A stretch of 64,000 nt of DNA, taken from Macrocystis pyrifera. Lineage: Eukaryota; Sar; Phaeophyceae; Laminariales; Laminariaceae. Position 1 is the stretch's first letter. The number at the start of each line of letters is the position of its first letter. A model generated the notes under the pieces. The model saw only the letters and a program-made list of their open reading frames with translations, made no database searches and was not told the origin of the DNA. The position numbers and the translations under genes were made by a program. This document shows positions 37,001 through 47,468 of this stretch, one piece after another. The stretch is taken from the NCBI GenBank assembly GCA_031763025.1, contig JASSKH010000007.1:10059930-10123929 (forward strand), written 5' to 3'.

Positions 37001-40000
37001 TGTCTCTGGAAGTGGCCACACCAGAAATTAAATCATTTCATTGATGCTGTCATCCATATGCAAGAAAGTCCGCCTTTAAAGCGGTTCTTAGTAGGATGCA
37101 GCTCACCCTTCATGCGACTCGCCCAACACTTCACGGCGCTTCGCGCTTGGTGCACGCAATGTCTGCCGGATCGGTGAAAACCCGACGCGCTCCGTCCCGG
37201 CATGGTAGGGATGCGAGGGTCTATGGTCATACGACTACGACCATGCATGATAATGAGTACACCCCCCCCCCCCCCCCCTCCCAACCCCCGGTTGGGTTGG
37301 CGTCGGTTGGCAACGACACTGTAAAACATGCCGCTCACTACGTGAGCTAGACATCCAGGGTACCGTCTTTTTTTCTTTTTTTTCTTTTGGCGGTCGCCCA
37401 CAGCTGGTTGTCGAGTGACATCATTTGTGCGAAGTATAGAACCTTTACTCTGCACAAGGGAATTGATCGTATCACGTAGTGTTCAAGGTAAGGCACCCAA
37501 GAGGCAGTTACGTAGTACTCCCATTGCTGTCTCTGGAAGTGGCCACACCGGAAATTAAACTAACTCATTGAGGCTGTCATCCATATGCAAGTCCGCCTCA
37601 CAAGCGATTCCTAGTAGGATGCAGCTCACCCTTCATGCGATTCGCCGGACACCTCACGGCGCTTCGCGCTTGGTGCAAGCAATGTCTGCCTGGTCGGTGA
37701 AAACCCGACATGCTCCGTCCCGGCATTGTAGGGATGCGAGGGTCTACGGTCATACGACTACGGCCATGCATGAGATCGAGTACATCTCTCCTATCGAGTA
37801 CACGCCCCCCCCTCACTGGTGTGCCCTTTCGGCAGTTGGAAACCCCCCCAGCCCAATCACCAACAGTGTGTTGCTTACTTGTCCGCGGACCTATCGGCAA
37901 CCGCTATGCCGAGCGCGGGCAATTACGCCATGCTGAGTGTCCTATCCGCCCTTGCGCGTGCGACCCTGCGTGCGACCCTCCGTATTTGCTATACACTGTC
38001 TTTCGCGATGAATAGACCCGCGTTAACCATCATCCTTGTTTTTTCTTGTGTTTTCGTCGTAAGATGGCCCGCGACGGGAGTGCGGAAAGAGGGTCGGAGG
38101 TGAAGGCAGAGATGATGAAGGCGCTGAAGGGCCTCGAGGGGCTCGTGCAAGAGGGCCGAGCGTGCATCGCGCAAGAAAGGTCGAGGCAGGAGAAGGTGCA
38201 GAACGCGCATGATGAACAAGCACCGCTGTCGTTATTTTCTAGGCGAATCGCGAGGAGCTTGATGAAGAAACGTGATCCCATGCGCAGAGGGGGCTGGCTA
38301 GGTTGTTTCTTTGCCAAAGAAAACTCCCGTGAAAACGGCCACAGTGCGGCATCTATTTGCCCAACGAGGCCTGCCCATCTCTAGACGCGGACAAACGGGT
38401 TCGTTTGTCGTTGCCATCCTCTGTGTGCGCGATAGCAGCATTTCGCCCACGGCAAGAGGAACCATTTCTCACCGCCTCACCATTTTTCACAGGTGCGCGA
38501 ACTCTCCGTGCCCTCTCTCATTTCCCTCCGCAACGACTCCGCTACAAAATAGATATTTTGGGCACTTGATATTGAGTATACCTCCCCCCCCCCCCCCCCC
38601 GCCGCACGCGCGCTTCGTACACGCCTCCCTCGCCTCGTCACAACCTTAGCCTGCCCCTCCCTCCCTCCCTCCCCCCCCCTCGCCCTTCCTCGTCCGACGG
38701 TAGGTCCAGGCCTCGAATGTCCTAGAGCTAGAGGCCAACCTGTCTGAGCTGCAGCGGCAATACTGTCGCGAGGTGGACAAGAGGGTTCAAGCGGAAGAGG
38801 CCAAGGCTGGGGAAGAGGAACGACTCTTTTCTGCATTGGTGAGAACTCGCGGAGATAATTATGTTGCACTCTTGTTCCCCGCCGGCCCAGTCGGTTTTCC
38901 CCCCCAAAGCGTGCCTTCGTGGTTATAGTCGTTGTTGTTGTTACTGTGTTCATTGTTGTTGTTGTGATTGTGTTTTTTTTGTTGCTGTGAAAACGTGCTG
39001 ATGGTTTCTCGACGCAGGGTAGGGGATATCTCCTAGCATCCCTCTGTTCTAGGGCTCTCTGTTGTCCCGGTTTATGTAAGAATGGCGTTTTTTATAAGTA
39101 GGACCAGATGTTTTACCTGTATTTGGCCCCTCGACTGCTTTCCCTGTTGTGTTGGACCTCCATTTGTACTATTGAACGATCAGGTATCGGCTATGCACGT
39201 CGAGACGTGTTGTATGACGACGGACTGGGTAATAGGCAACGCGAAGCCAGCTTCTTGAAGCTGCTGCAGCTTTTCTTGCCAGAATGCCTGAACGGACCCA
39301 CGAAACTCCCAATTACAGTAGTTCGCCTCCCCCCCCCCACTCCTCCACACGCATGCAAATTTTCACGACGATTTCGTTTCTAAAAGCGCAAAATGAAAAA
39401 ACGAGTGGTGTTGCAATCAGCCGAGGAAATAATTCGGATGAACGGAGAGCAACCCGGCAGAACGAGGCAATCGACCCCCCCCACACACACACATTATTTA
39501 TGGGTTGGGTTGGCGTCGGTTGGCAACGACACTGTAAAACATGCCGCTCACTACGTGAGCTAGACATCCAGGGTACGGTTTTTTTTTTTTTTTTTTTTTT
39601 GGCGGTCGCCCACAGCTGGTCGTCTAGTGAGATCATTTGTGCGAAGTAAAGAACCTTTACTCTGCATTAGGGAATTGGTCGTATCACGTAGTGTTCAAGG
39701 TAAGGCACCCAAGAGGTAGTTACATAGTACTCCCATTGCTGTCTCTGGAAGTGGCCACACCGGAAATTAAACTAACTCATTGAAGCTGTCATCCATATGC
39801 AAGTCCGCCTCACAAGCGATTCTTAGTAGGATGCAGCTCACCCTTCATGCGACTCGCCGGACACCTCACGGCGCTTCGCGCTTGGTGCAAGCAATGTCTG
39901 CCTGGTCGGTGAAAACCCGACATGCTCCGTCCCGGCATTGTAGGGATGCGAGGGTCTATGGTCATACGACTACGGCCATGCATGAGATCGAGTACATCTC

Positions 40001-41997
40001 TCCTATCGAGTACACCCCCCCCCCCCCCCCCGCGCGCGCCCTGCTGACGCCGGCTTTTTTTATGCGCACCCGCTGCGTCGCCCTCAGGAAGAACGTACAT
40101 GCCTGGAACGCGACTACGCTCGCCTCGTGGCACGACAGCAGGTGAAAAGCGAAAGAGTTGCAGGAGCGGTCGTGGGTGCTTCTTGGTAGAAACAAAGGTG
40201 GCGCGTTAGCATAATTGGTGTCTAGTTTGTCGCTACCCCCCCCCCTGCTTCGGTTCGGCATTGTGGAGATGCGACGGTCTATGGTCATACGACTACGGCC
40301 ATGCATGATATCGAATACCCCCCCCCCCCCCCTTCTTCCCCGCCTCCGCTGCGCTCCCCTCTCGTTCCTTCTCGTCTTACCTGTGGCTAAACCAAGTTTC
40401 TTTTAGCGGGCTGCTATGCGAATACACGGGCGTTGATTGAGACTCAGCAGCCGCGGTCCGGTCCCATCTACTGCTTTGTCACTAACGACACTGCTACATA
40501 TCATCCATTTTCTTTTATTTATGACCGTCGCTGCCTCCAGCTGGTCTACCAATCGACATAACATGGTTGCGCGGTAGGCGGTTGTGCTCCTTTTTTGGGG
40601 GTAACAGCCACACGCTCGTCTCGGCGCTGCCCGCCCCTGCTGCTGTGCACGCGCTTAGGCCGGCCGCCTCATCGACTAGTCATTTGCGCTCCCCCCCCCC
40701 CCCCCCCCCCCCGTGAGAGCTGTTGCCTGGCAAGCCTATGTGCTGACACGATTTATTTGCCGCTCTGCTGCCGTGGCCATGACATGACATCTGCAGAGCC
40801 GGGCATCCGAGGGAGTTGCGGTCCAGGAACTGAGCGATCACTCGCCCGATTTTCAGAGAGTGCGAGCGGAGGTTTGGAGCAACCAGAGGACGGGCAGCGG
40901 GTGAGACAGCGGGGGGGGGAGAGAAACGAGGGAGGGTGGGGTGGGTAGGCGTTGGTCTTCGTTGGTGCCATTAATACTCCAGCAACGATTCCCTACGATG
41001 ACTTTCCCTACCACTTCATGTAAACACGTTGTTGTATATGATCGGAGGCGATATCAGACACAGAAGAGAGAGGCGGTGTGAGGGGGGGGGGGGGGGGAGC
41101 GGGGTTGTTGAAAGCTCCGTCGAGACCTTCGGAGAGGGAGAGAGGGGGCTGGTGCGGCGGGGGAACCCTGCGTTGACCGCTCGCCCCTACCGCCTTACCC
41201 TACTCTAGACCCCACCCCACGATTACTTCTCGTCCGATGCGCACGGCACATCTTTCGTTGGGATGCGGGATCCGGCTGGTTTTTTCCGTGAATGTGGTCT
41301 GATGCCCGCTTGTATTTTTGTTTCGTTTGTTTTGTTTGCGCTGTCCTTGTGGCTTCCGCACCGCCTACCTGGTACGTGATTGCTCCTACAGGCAGGTGGA
41401 GCCGATGAACGTCCTGCGAGCGTGTCGACTGTACAACCGCAGGTGAATTTTGCCGACAAGCTGTTTTGTCGTTGTAGTTGATATTGCTTACGTAGCTGGT
41501 ATGATATATACTTGGTGCTTGGTAGGCTTCTTGTTCGCATTGCTCTCGCTCTTACTCCTCTTTTTCTTCCTGCTGCTGGTTTCGACTCGACCCTTTTCCA
41601 CCCCGGGAGGCTCACGTAGCAACTTTCGTCACGCAAAGCAGTCCCTTGGCCTTTCCGTATATGTTTCTCGCTTCGTCGCGCGAAATCAATCCCGTAGCCA
41701 CTCTGTATGTAACACCAGGTACGTGCCTTGCTTTTTTTTTATTCGACGTCAGGCTTTGCGAGGACTTCTTGGCGAAGGCGGGGAACTCGGGGCCGACTGT
41801 TCGCTTCTACCTCGGGGCCAGGTGACGATACATATTGCTTGGTCTCCACTCTCTCTCCTTCACACGTCACACTTTCAAGAAATGCTGCCGTTTCCTCGTG
41901 TCATGCGGTTGACAGACAAATTCCCCCCCCTGCTCCGTCTCGAAAGGGTGCGTGGTCAATGGTCAAACGACTAAGACAAGCAGCAAATGAGCACGCG

Positions 41998-42032
<35 letters not shown>

Positions 42033-45000
42033 TGATCAGAAGACGGGTCTTCGGCGTTTTGCGGAAGGACAACAATGGTCCGTGCGGTGCGCCGTCGCCC
42101 CCTTATCGTCATCGCGGCCGCCGTCGCCACCGCATCCTTTCTTGTCGTTTTTTTTTTGTCAATCTCGGTCGACGCGTGTCGGTAATTTGGTGCCGTGATC
42201 TCAGAACCGCTCGCTGGTATGCTTTGCCTGGTGTGCATCGGACGTGTGACGCGTTCAAAGATAAAGGTTTCACATTTCCGCTAAAAAAAAATCCGAATGA
42301 CAGGGCTCCTTAACCCAAAATCGTCGGAATACCAATCTCGATTGAAAAAAAAAAACGACGTAACTGTATACTCGGGCCATGGTATTGTTCATCGGGATGC
42401 GATTTGATTCTTGCTGAAGTCAGTTTTCGGGTGGGGCGTGGAGCTCCTTAAGGTCTAGTGAGGAGCCTCAGAAAAAATATGACGGAAGACCATAGTAAAT
42501 AGCACCTACGGTACACACAAAAAACCTATATATTTCCCTATTTTGGCTAATAAAAATTGGTCCTATTTACTATGGTCCCCCGTAATAGTGTGAACCTCTA
42601 TCGTAGAACGCCTCGTGTCGAGAACAAGGCGCCCGTCTGAGTTGCGAAGCGACGGAGCGGTTTTGGTGCACCCGAGGGTGTCATGGCACCGTCCATTTTT
42701 TCTCCGCGAGGAAATCAGACACCTGTCGTGCGTCGGCCCGTTCGAAGGACTACTAGTAGACTGTAATCACACCCACCAGACAGACTTTGAGTGTGCTCGA
42801 TTTGCTCGCACCACACGGTGGGCGTAGTAGGTCGCGTCGACTCTTTTTGTGTTGACGCTGGACGGTGCCACGCCCCTATGTCATCACTTTTTCATATCCC
42901 ACAAACTGTGCCCCACGCCCCGTCTCGAAAGGAATGCGTGATCGATGGTCAAAGTACCATTAATAAGGCAAGCGACAAATGAGTACCCCCCCCCCCCTCC
43001 CGTAATTCTCATCCACAGGAAGCTCTTAATTGGTGGTACATTTAGCGCCCGTTGTCAGCTGTACGCCCGTTCGCCCGCCCACCGATCCTCCCCTCCCTCC
43101 TCCCATCGCCCCCCCTTGCCCCTGGTACGTGCGTTTCGGCAGTGGGGACGACGTCGAAGCGTTGTGTCGCGTGGGACTGTCAGCCTTGGGGCGACCGGCG
43201 GTGGTCCTCTTCGCCGATCCCAAGGAAGCGGCTCGAGCGATGACGGAAGCGGTGCCTTCTGTCGAAGGGGGGTCAAGCGAGCTAAACAGACGAGAGCGCA
43301 CGTCAGCGCCACACGAAGGTGCCGTTGAGAGCGAGGGCAAGAGAAAGTTGTGATGGGTTGTTGTCGGCTTAGCAATGTATCGCTGTCTATTATGTCATGG
43401 CAGGTATCTGGTAGTTTTTTCTGGCTGCGGTTCGCGGAACGAGGGCGGCGTGCGTGAGGCGCAAGGAAGCGCCTCGAACAAGTGCGTGCGTGTGTGCGGT
43501 CGTCGCTATTAATAGTCCCCTTTTTTGTCGTTTTTGTCTCCCCGTCTCTCTCGATGTTTCCGGCCACGCTATGCATCAACGGAGTAACCACGTGGAAAAA
43601 AATATGGAGTGCCTGTGGTTTACACCTCGGGTGTAACTGCGCTACCGTTTCAGTTTCGAGACCATGTCCCGCAAAAACTGTTGTTTTTTGTGTCCTTCGC
43701 GTGGTGCAAGGCGCCGATGCAGCCGTTGTCTGCAGGCGGCGCACTCGTCTTCCTTTCTTCCTTCCTTGCTTTCTTCCTTTCTTCCTTCCTGTGGTCCCCG
43801 AGTCGTCCCCTTCCTGTAGAAGGCTCACTCTCACCCAAGGAGTGAAGCAGACGTACGGACACATCACAAGAGCTACAGTATTGCCTCGGTGGCGCGCAGC
43901 ACGTACTCAGACTCAACCTTCGATCCCGCACTTGCCAGTTTGAACGCTTCGGCTGGCATCCTATTCTAATCCCCCCCTCGCATCCTTTTTTTTCATTTTT
44001 GTTTTGGCGGTCACCACGGCTGGCGGTCAAGTTGGATCATTTTTGTACGGGGAGAACCTTGCCGCCGCACAAGGGGGATGGTCGTATCACGTAGTGTGTA
44101 TATGGTAAGGCGCCCACGAAGCAGTTACATAGTAGCCCCATTGTTGTCTCTGGAAGTGGCCACACCAGAAATTAAATCAATTCATTGATGCTGTCATCCA
44201 TATGCAAGAAAATCCGCCTCCAAAGCGGTTCTTGGTAGGATGCAGCTCACCCTTCATGCGACTCGCCCAACCACCGCACGGCGCTTCGCGCTTGGTGCGA
44301 GCAATGTCTGCCTGGTCGGTGAAAACCCGACGTGCTCCGTCCCGGCATTGTAGGGATGCGAGGGTCTATGGTCATACGACTACGGCCATGCATGATAATG
44401 AGTACACTCCCCCGCCCCGCCCCCCCCCCAATCCTCCTTCTCGACACACGCGTTTTCCCGCCAACTCCACCACCCTTGTCCCCCTGAACGAAAAAAAAAA
44501 CGACGCGCTGTGACACCATCACGAACCTCAGCCGAAGCAGCAGCACCAACAGCAGCAGCAACAACAAGACCACCAACAATAGCAGCAAAAGCAACAACAG
44601 CAGAAGTACCAACGAAGGTAACACGGAGCTCCGCTTCCCCCGTTCCGACGGTTCATGGCGCCGGTATCGACACCGGCCCCGAAAACGTCCTCCTGCAGTT
44701 TGCTGTGGTCCTCCTGGAAGGAGACGTCGACATAGTGGTGGAAGACAGACCGAACCGCCACAGCAGGGGCGCGGAGCCGCGGGGGGCGAGGGTCCAGAGC
44801 ACCCCGCCGTACCGGGCGGGGGCTAGGGTCCGGCCGGTGGGGGCGCAGCCTGCGACAGGGGCGGGATCAAGGGGGTCCGGAGAAAGAGAAAAGGAACGCG
44901 ACGGGGGACCGAGCGGCGGGGCGAGCGTGGGGGTGTCCGCCGCCCTTGTCGATCGAGCGGTGGCGTCCGGGCGTGCTACTCGTCTCACACAGCCTTCGGT

Positions 45001-47468
45001 GCCAGGAGCCGGAGCCGAGGTAACCTCCGCCGTGGGAGTTTGTGACGAGGGCGTGGGTGTATCACGGGTAAGGGCTAAGGTTTTTCCAGTTGTGTTGGCG
45101 TTGTTGAACGTAGACAGCAGTGGGGCGCGTTTAGGGTTTCCCACTTTTTCACCGATGTAAGCGCTCGGGGTGTTGAGGGTTTCCAAGTTGTGCACCGGCA
45201 TGAGAGCGTGGGGTTGACATGCCGAGGAGGGGGAGGGGCGGTAGAGCGCTCGGGTGGGTAGTCCTCACGTGGGATCCATGAGTCTGTTGGAATGGCCTGG
45301 CTAGCGACGTTTGGTGTGCTTTTCGCGAGCAGGTTGTGGAAGTAGTACGGTTGAAGCTGTGCGAATGTGCCGGTGGCAGGTGTGTTGGGCGGGCTGAACG
45401 TATTCATGTGCTACTCTTGCGCGTGCACGTCGTTCAAGCTCGTGTCCGCTCTTATATTGACCAACCTCCACCGCCTGATATACGAGTGCCCTCTCCATCC
45501 TCCCTTATTTTGTCGCTGCCGTCAGGGCGAGTCTTGTCTCATCCTTCCCGCACCATGTTTCTCCCTCGCCCTGCCGGAGTTTCACCTGCTTTGTGCCTCC
45601 GGAGTGGTAGGGGAAGAGAAGCGTGCGTTAGACGAAGCCCTCGCGAAGCTCAGCATGGTGCGTTTGCGAGAAGGAAGTCTCCCCCCCCCCGTCGCCCTTG
45701 GATTCATCCAACGCCTGTTAACATCGGGTGTCCCGCGTGCAAGAAATTGTCAAACGCAAGTAAATTCAAAGACGTAGTTTTGTTATAGGTTGGTCGCAAC
45801 TTTTGTCCCTGAGATGTACCAGACATCATCACGCACGCCGACCGTCTCGTTTCCGTCATTGTACACTCCTGGCATTCTTCCACTGGCTGTGATAAATGCA
45901 TACCGGTACATATTTCCGTCAAAACATTGATCGACCTTCCTTTAGTGTGCCCAGCTTCTGCAAAGAAGAAAACCACCCTCGCGCTTGACTCAGCTCGCTC
46001 CCGGTTCTTGAAACGCACTGCACATCTAGCTCCAGAACGAAAAATAGCGCGTGTAACAAACACCCCCACCGCCGGGGTTGGGGGGGGGGGGGGGGGGGGG
46101 GAAGTGAGGGCGGAGGCAATGGGTGCCTTTTTTTTCTCCATCCCATTTAATATTTTCGCCCATATTTTCTCTCTCCTTCCAAGGCGTATCTCGGTTCTGG
46201 GGTCACAAAGCAGGCTCTTCTCGCTCCCTTCCCCACTGCTGTTGGTGCCATGCATTTTTATCGCGAGAAGTCTTCGGCCCTTTCTTTCCTCGTCGACTCG
46301 CATCGAATTGGTGCCTAGGGTTGGGAGTCTCTTTCACCAAGTGGCTGTTGTCGTTAACACATTTTTTTTTGTCGGAGTACCCTACTTTTTCGTGCTCACA
46401 TCCTGGTTGCACTTTCTCCGAATGGTTCGCGAGCACGTGTTTTGCGCTTATCGATAGGCACTTTTTCCTTCCTTCTGTCTCCTGCTCTGTTTTGCCGACA
46501 CCGCGGCGCACGTTTTTGCTCCGCGTGTCCGGCGTCCGGCGCGGCATTCGGTCGGAACTGCAGGATGATGATTTGGGCCCCGCGCCGGTGACGGACTTGC
46601 TGGCGCAACTCGAAGTCAGGATGGAGGAGCAGGTCGCCGCATACCTCGAGCGCATGCACGAGGTCTGTCGGCAGTGCTGTTCGCGACGTGTTGTTGAGGG
46701 TTTACTTTGTTGGGAAATCAGCGACCACTGCTACCACAGCCACTACTACAGACGGTTCTGCTTGTTGTACAGTAGTACGTAGCGATGGACCGCTCGCTCG
46801 CTAAACCCCCGATGTCCCTGCTGTACTGTGCGTGGTCTCTCTTTCGCGCCTCGGCTTGCTCTTTTTCTCTCGGTACGGATGCACCATCATAATTTTCTTT
46901 ACAGTATGCCAGCATCTCAGACGGTAGTTATCTTTACTCTGTGGCGACACTGACGGAGTTCGCTCGTTCTTCGTGTCCGAAGCGTGCTCCCTGCGTACGT
47001 CCCGCGCCCGGCCGCTGCTGATGTCGCTGTGGCGGCCTTAACAGGGCTAGTCGCGCAGTGGTGTTACCTATGGTCACTGCTGTTCTGTGTTTGGTCGGCC
47101 TGTCTGTTGCTCATCAGACTTGGTTCAATCCACGCTGGCATTGCCGTTTCCTCGTCACGAGGCGGTCTCGCTGTTCCTCGCTTGATTGTCGAGCTGTACC
47201 TCACAATATACATTTTACCAGATATGCACAATTGTCTCTGTGATATGTATACCCATACAAACATGTTGCGTTTGGGGAAAAAAACAATGTGTTTCGGCCG
47301 GCTTGATTCTTCATGCAGGAGGTGACTCCAGAAGAAGCTTCGAATCTCCAGGCAGCAAACGCCAGCATGCGCTGGAAGGTGTCGTCATTGGCCAGTCTCC
47401 GTGCCGGCGTGGACGGCGAGCGAGCGCTCCAAGAGGCACTTCTCTGTAACGGCCCCGCCCGGCCGTAA
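28074..47468 (+). CDS. LRRC9: LRRC9-like leucine-rich repeat protein, ~18 exons
   Basis: Exons: 28074-28188, 29148-29188, 30108-30199, 32340-32487, 34542-34706, 35343-35414, 35912-35980, 38064-38195, 38704-38838, 40088-40141, 40797-40900, 41392-41442, 41753-41821, 43143 to 43271 or 43318, about 44600-45019, 45526-45657, 46564-46662, 47319-47468 (TAA). Phases agree at every join except those around the 43.1 and 44.6 kb exons. LRRs are clear: LRELFLHQNKI, LRRLWLFSNHI, LRELWLHDNSI and NLGLAGNPI. They are capped by LVDLALNDVHFGACPV, then LRQVRRLDGMEV, matching the LRR cap of vertebrate LRRC9, a protein found in ciliated lineages. A coiled coil follows (for example ALAYQERLEEIERRRVGEI), then NVLRACRLYNR, then LALPEF, which resembles the LPEY block of LRRC9. 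The product is about 750 residues. The first exon is not located, and no second LRR domain, present in vertebrate LRRC9, was found downstream. Introns carry many C-tailed retroposons in sense orientation. Confidence 0.82.
28853..28953 (+). mobile_element. C-tailed SINE, 3' fragment (H1)
   Basis: It matches the last ~90 bp of the SINE family (gctccgtcccgg, gagggtctatagccatacga) and ends in C18. It begins shortly after C-rich sequence near 28807-28830. Confidence 0.75.
28954..29097 (+). mobile_element. C-tailed SINE, 3' fragment (H2)
   Basis: It starts immediately after the C18 tail of H1, contains tgtctgcctggtcagtgataa and ends in C15 (29083-29097), 49 nt upstream of the LRRC9 exon acceptor at 29147. 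Confidence 0.75.
30731..31270 (+). mobile_element. C-tailed SINE-like element, full copy (A)
   Basis: Reference copy. It follows a C tract, opens with tatattttatacctgg and ggttgggttgg, and has an internal T run (30832-30845). A hairpin TTGTGCGG/CCGCACAA lies at 30883-30912. A conserved block tctctggaagtggcc follows. It ends ggtctatggtcatacgacta, then catgcatgataatgagtaca and C25. It has no coding potential and lies in an LRRC9 intron. Confidence 0.85.
31369..31446 (+). mobile_element. C-tailed SINE, 3' fragment (I)
   Basis: It holds gtgctccatctcgg, ggtctatggtcacacgacta and gagcaccccc, and abuts the LINE fragment starting at about 31447. Confidence 0.65.
31447..32202 (+). mobile_element. 5'-truncated LINE (non-LTR retrotransposon) with poly(C) tail
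   Basis: This encodes the C-terminal part of a LINE ORF2-type protein in two frames. The first frame ends near 31671 (RYKADVEERIERRERL). The second carries LKLRFRVGDLDLPERR, then the Cys/His knuckle MCPCGKAIESRTHIVGECEI typical after LINE reverse transcriptases, and GDRWWPQEAKREGDKISK, ending in a TGA at 32183-32185. One extra G in the run at 31667-31671 would explain the frame change, so the copy is inactive. The 3' end (ggtgctccgtctcgaaagg, ggtcaatggtcaaatgacta, aatgagtacg) is homologous to the SINE 3' end and runs into C12. Confidence 0.7.
32203..32282 (+). mobile_element. C-tailed SINE, 3' fragment (J)
   Basis: It begins directly after the LINE's C12 tail and contains cgtagggatgtaggg, gagggtctatgggcaatcga and aaatacaccccc. 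It ends 57 nt before the LRRC9 exon at 32340. Confidence 0.65.
33126..33260 (+). mobile_element. C-tailed SINE, 3' fragment (K)
   Basis: It contains cgcttggtgcaagc, cgaaaacccgacgtgctccg and a C7 tail. It is first in a three-element head-to-tail array. Confidence 0.75.
33263..33788 (+). mobile_element. C-tailed SINE-like element, full copy (B)
   Basis: A full-length copy in tandem between K and C, with an internal T run at 33367-33376 and a C8 tail. Confidence 0.85.
33790..34341 (+). mobile_element. C-tailed SINE-like element, full copy (C)
   Basis: A full-length copy starting at the tail of B. Here the internal T run has become a TTTTC repeat (33906-33929). Confidence 0.85.
34709..34830 (-). 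mobile_element. LINE 3' end, antisense to LRRC9
   Basis: On the minus strand it holds the terminal coding phrase GGVSIRSRNGA and the LINE 3' end, with its C-rich tail at 34709-34730. The tail starts 2 nt inside the intron after the LRRC9 exon ending at 34706. It is the only antisense retroposon in the LRRC9 gene. Confidence 0.7.
36749..37278 (+). mobile_element. C-tailed SINE-like element, full copy (D)
   Basis: A full-length copy preceded by C6 and ending in C17. Its hairpin TTGTGCGG/CCGCACAA is intact. Element E follows directly. Confidence 0.85.
37290..37812 (+). mobile_element. C-tailed SINE-like element, subfamily 2 copy (E)
   Basis: It starts just after the C tail of D. It shares with copy F the variants ggcaacgacactgtaaaaca and a duplicated phrase gagtacatctctcctatc before the tail. 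Confidence 0.85.
39501..40031 (+). mobile_element. C-tailed SINE-like element, subfamily 2 copy (F)
   Basis: It is nearly identical to E, with a T20 internal run and a C17 tail at 40015-40031, which ends 55 nt before the acceptor of the LRRC9 exon at 40088. Confidence 0.85.
40246..40332 (+). mobile_element. C-tailed SINE, 3' fragment (L)
   Basis: It starts directly after C10 and contains ggcattgtggagatgcgacg, the conserved catgcatgat end and a C15 tail. Confidence 0.75.
41926..42032 (+). mobile_element. LINE 3' end with C35 tail
   Basis: It begins after C8 and contains tgctccgtctcgaaagggtg, ggtcaatggtcaaacgacta and aatgagcacgcg, followed by C35 (41998-42032), one of the longest homopolymers here. 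Confidence 0.75.
42252..42610 (-). mobile_element. MITE family B, copy 2, interrupted by MITE A
   Basis: This is a reverse-orientation copy of 12560-12806. Conserved blocks include ggctccttaaccc and cagttttcgggtgggg, and the right end is CCTCTATCGTAGAACG. A family A MITE is inserted at 42479-42586. Confidence 0.8.
42479..42586 (+). mobile_element. ~107-bp MITE family A, copy 4 (nested)
   Basis: It lies wholly inside MITE B copy 2, near that element's right end. Its left TIR has decayed (gacggaagaccatag) and its right TIR is intact. Confidence 0.85.
42916..42997 (+). mobile_element. LINE 3' end, short copy
   Basis: It contains ccgtctcgaaaggaatgcgt, a small insertion (taccattaat) and gcgacaaatgagtac, then a C12 tail. 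Confidence 0.7.
43987..44429 (+). mobile_element. C-tailed SINE-like element, 5'-truncated (G)
   Basis: It starts at the internal T run, shortly after a C7 tract (about 43970), and is otherwise complete to gagtacact and a C-rich tail. Confidence 0.8.
44530..44612 (+). repeat. CAG/CAA-rich trinucleotide stretch
   Basis: An impure run of CAG, CAA and AGC lies just upstream of, or partly within, a candidate LRRC9 exon. Confidence 0.7.

Noticed and set aside
37096-37936. Recurrent short frames reading MQLTLHATR...GASRLV
   Set aside because: The same frame appears in every SINE copy. It is a by-product of the repeat and is interrupted and variable, with no sign of selection.
43055-43867. Long minus-strand frame of about 270 codons
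   Set aside because: It runs antisense across the LRRC9 exon at 43143 and includes simple sequence; no domain or splice support.
44510-45160. Whole plus-strand frame as an independent gene
   Set aside because: Its start is trinucleotide repeat; the middle (LLQFAVVLLEGDVDIVVED) fits better as an LRRC9 exon, so it was folded into that gene with low certainty.
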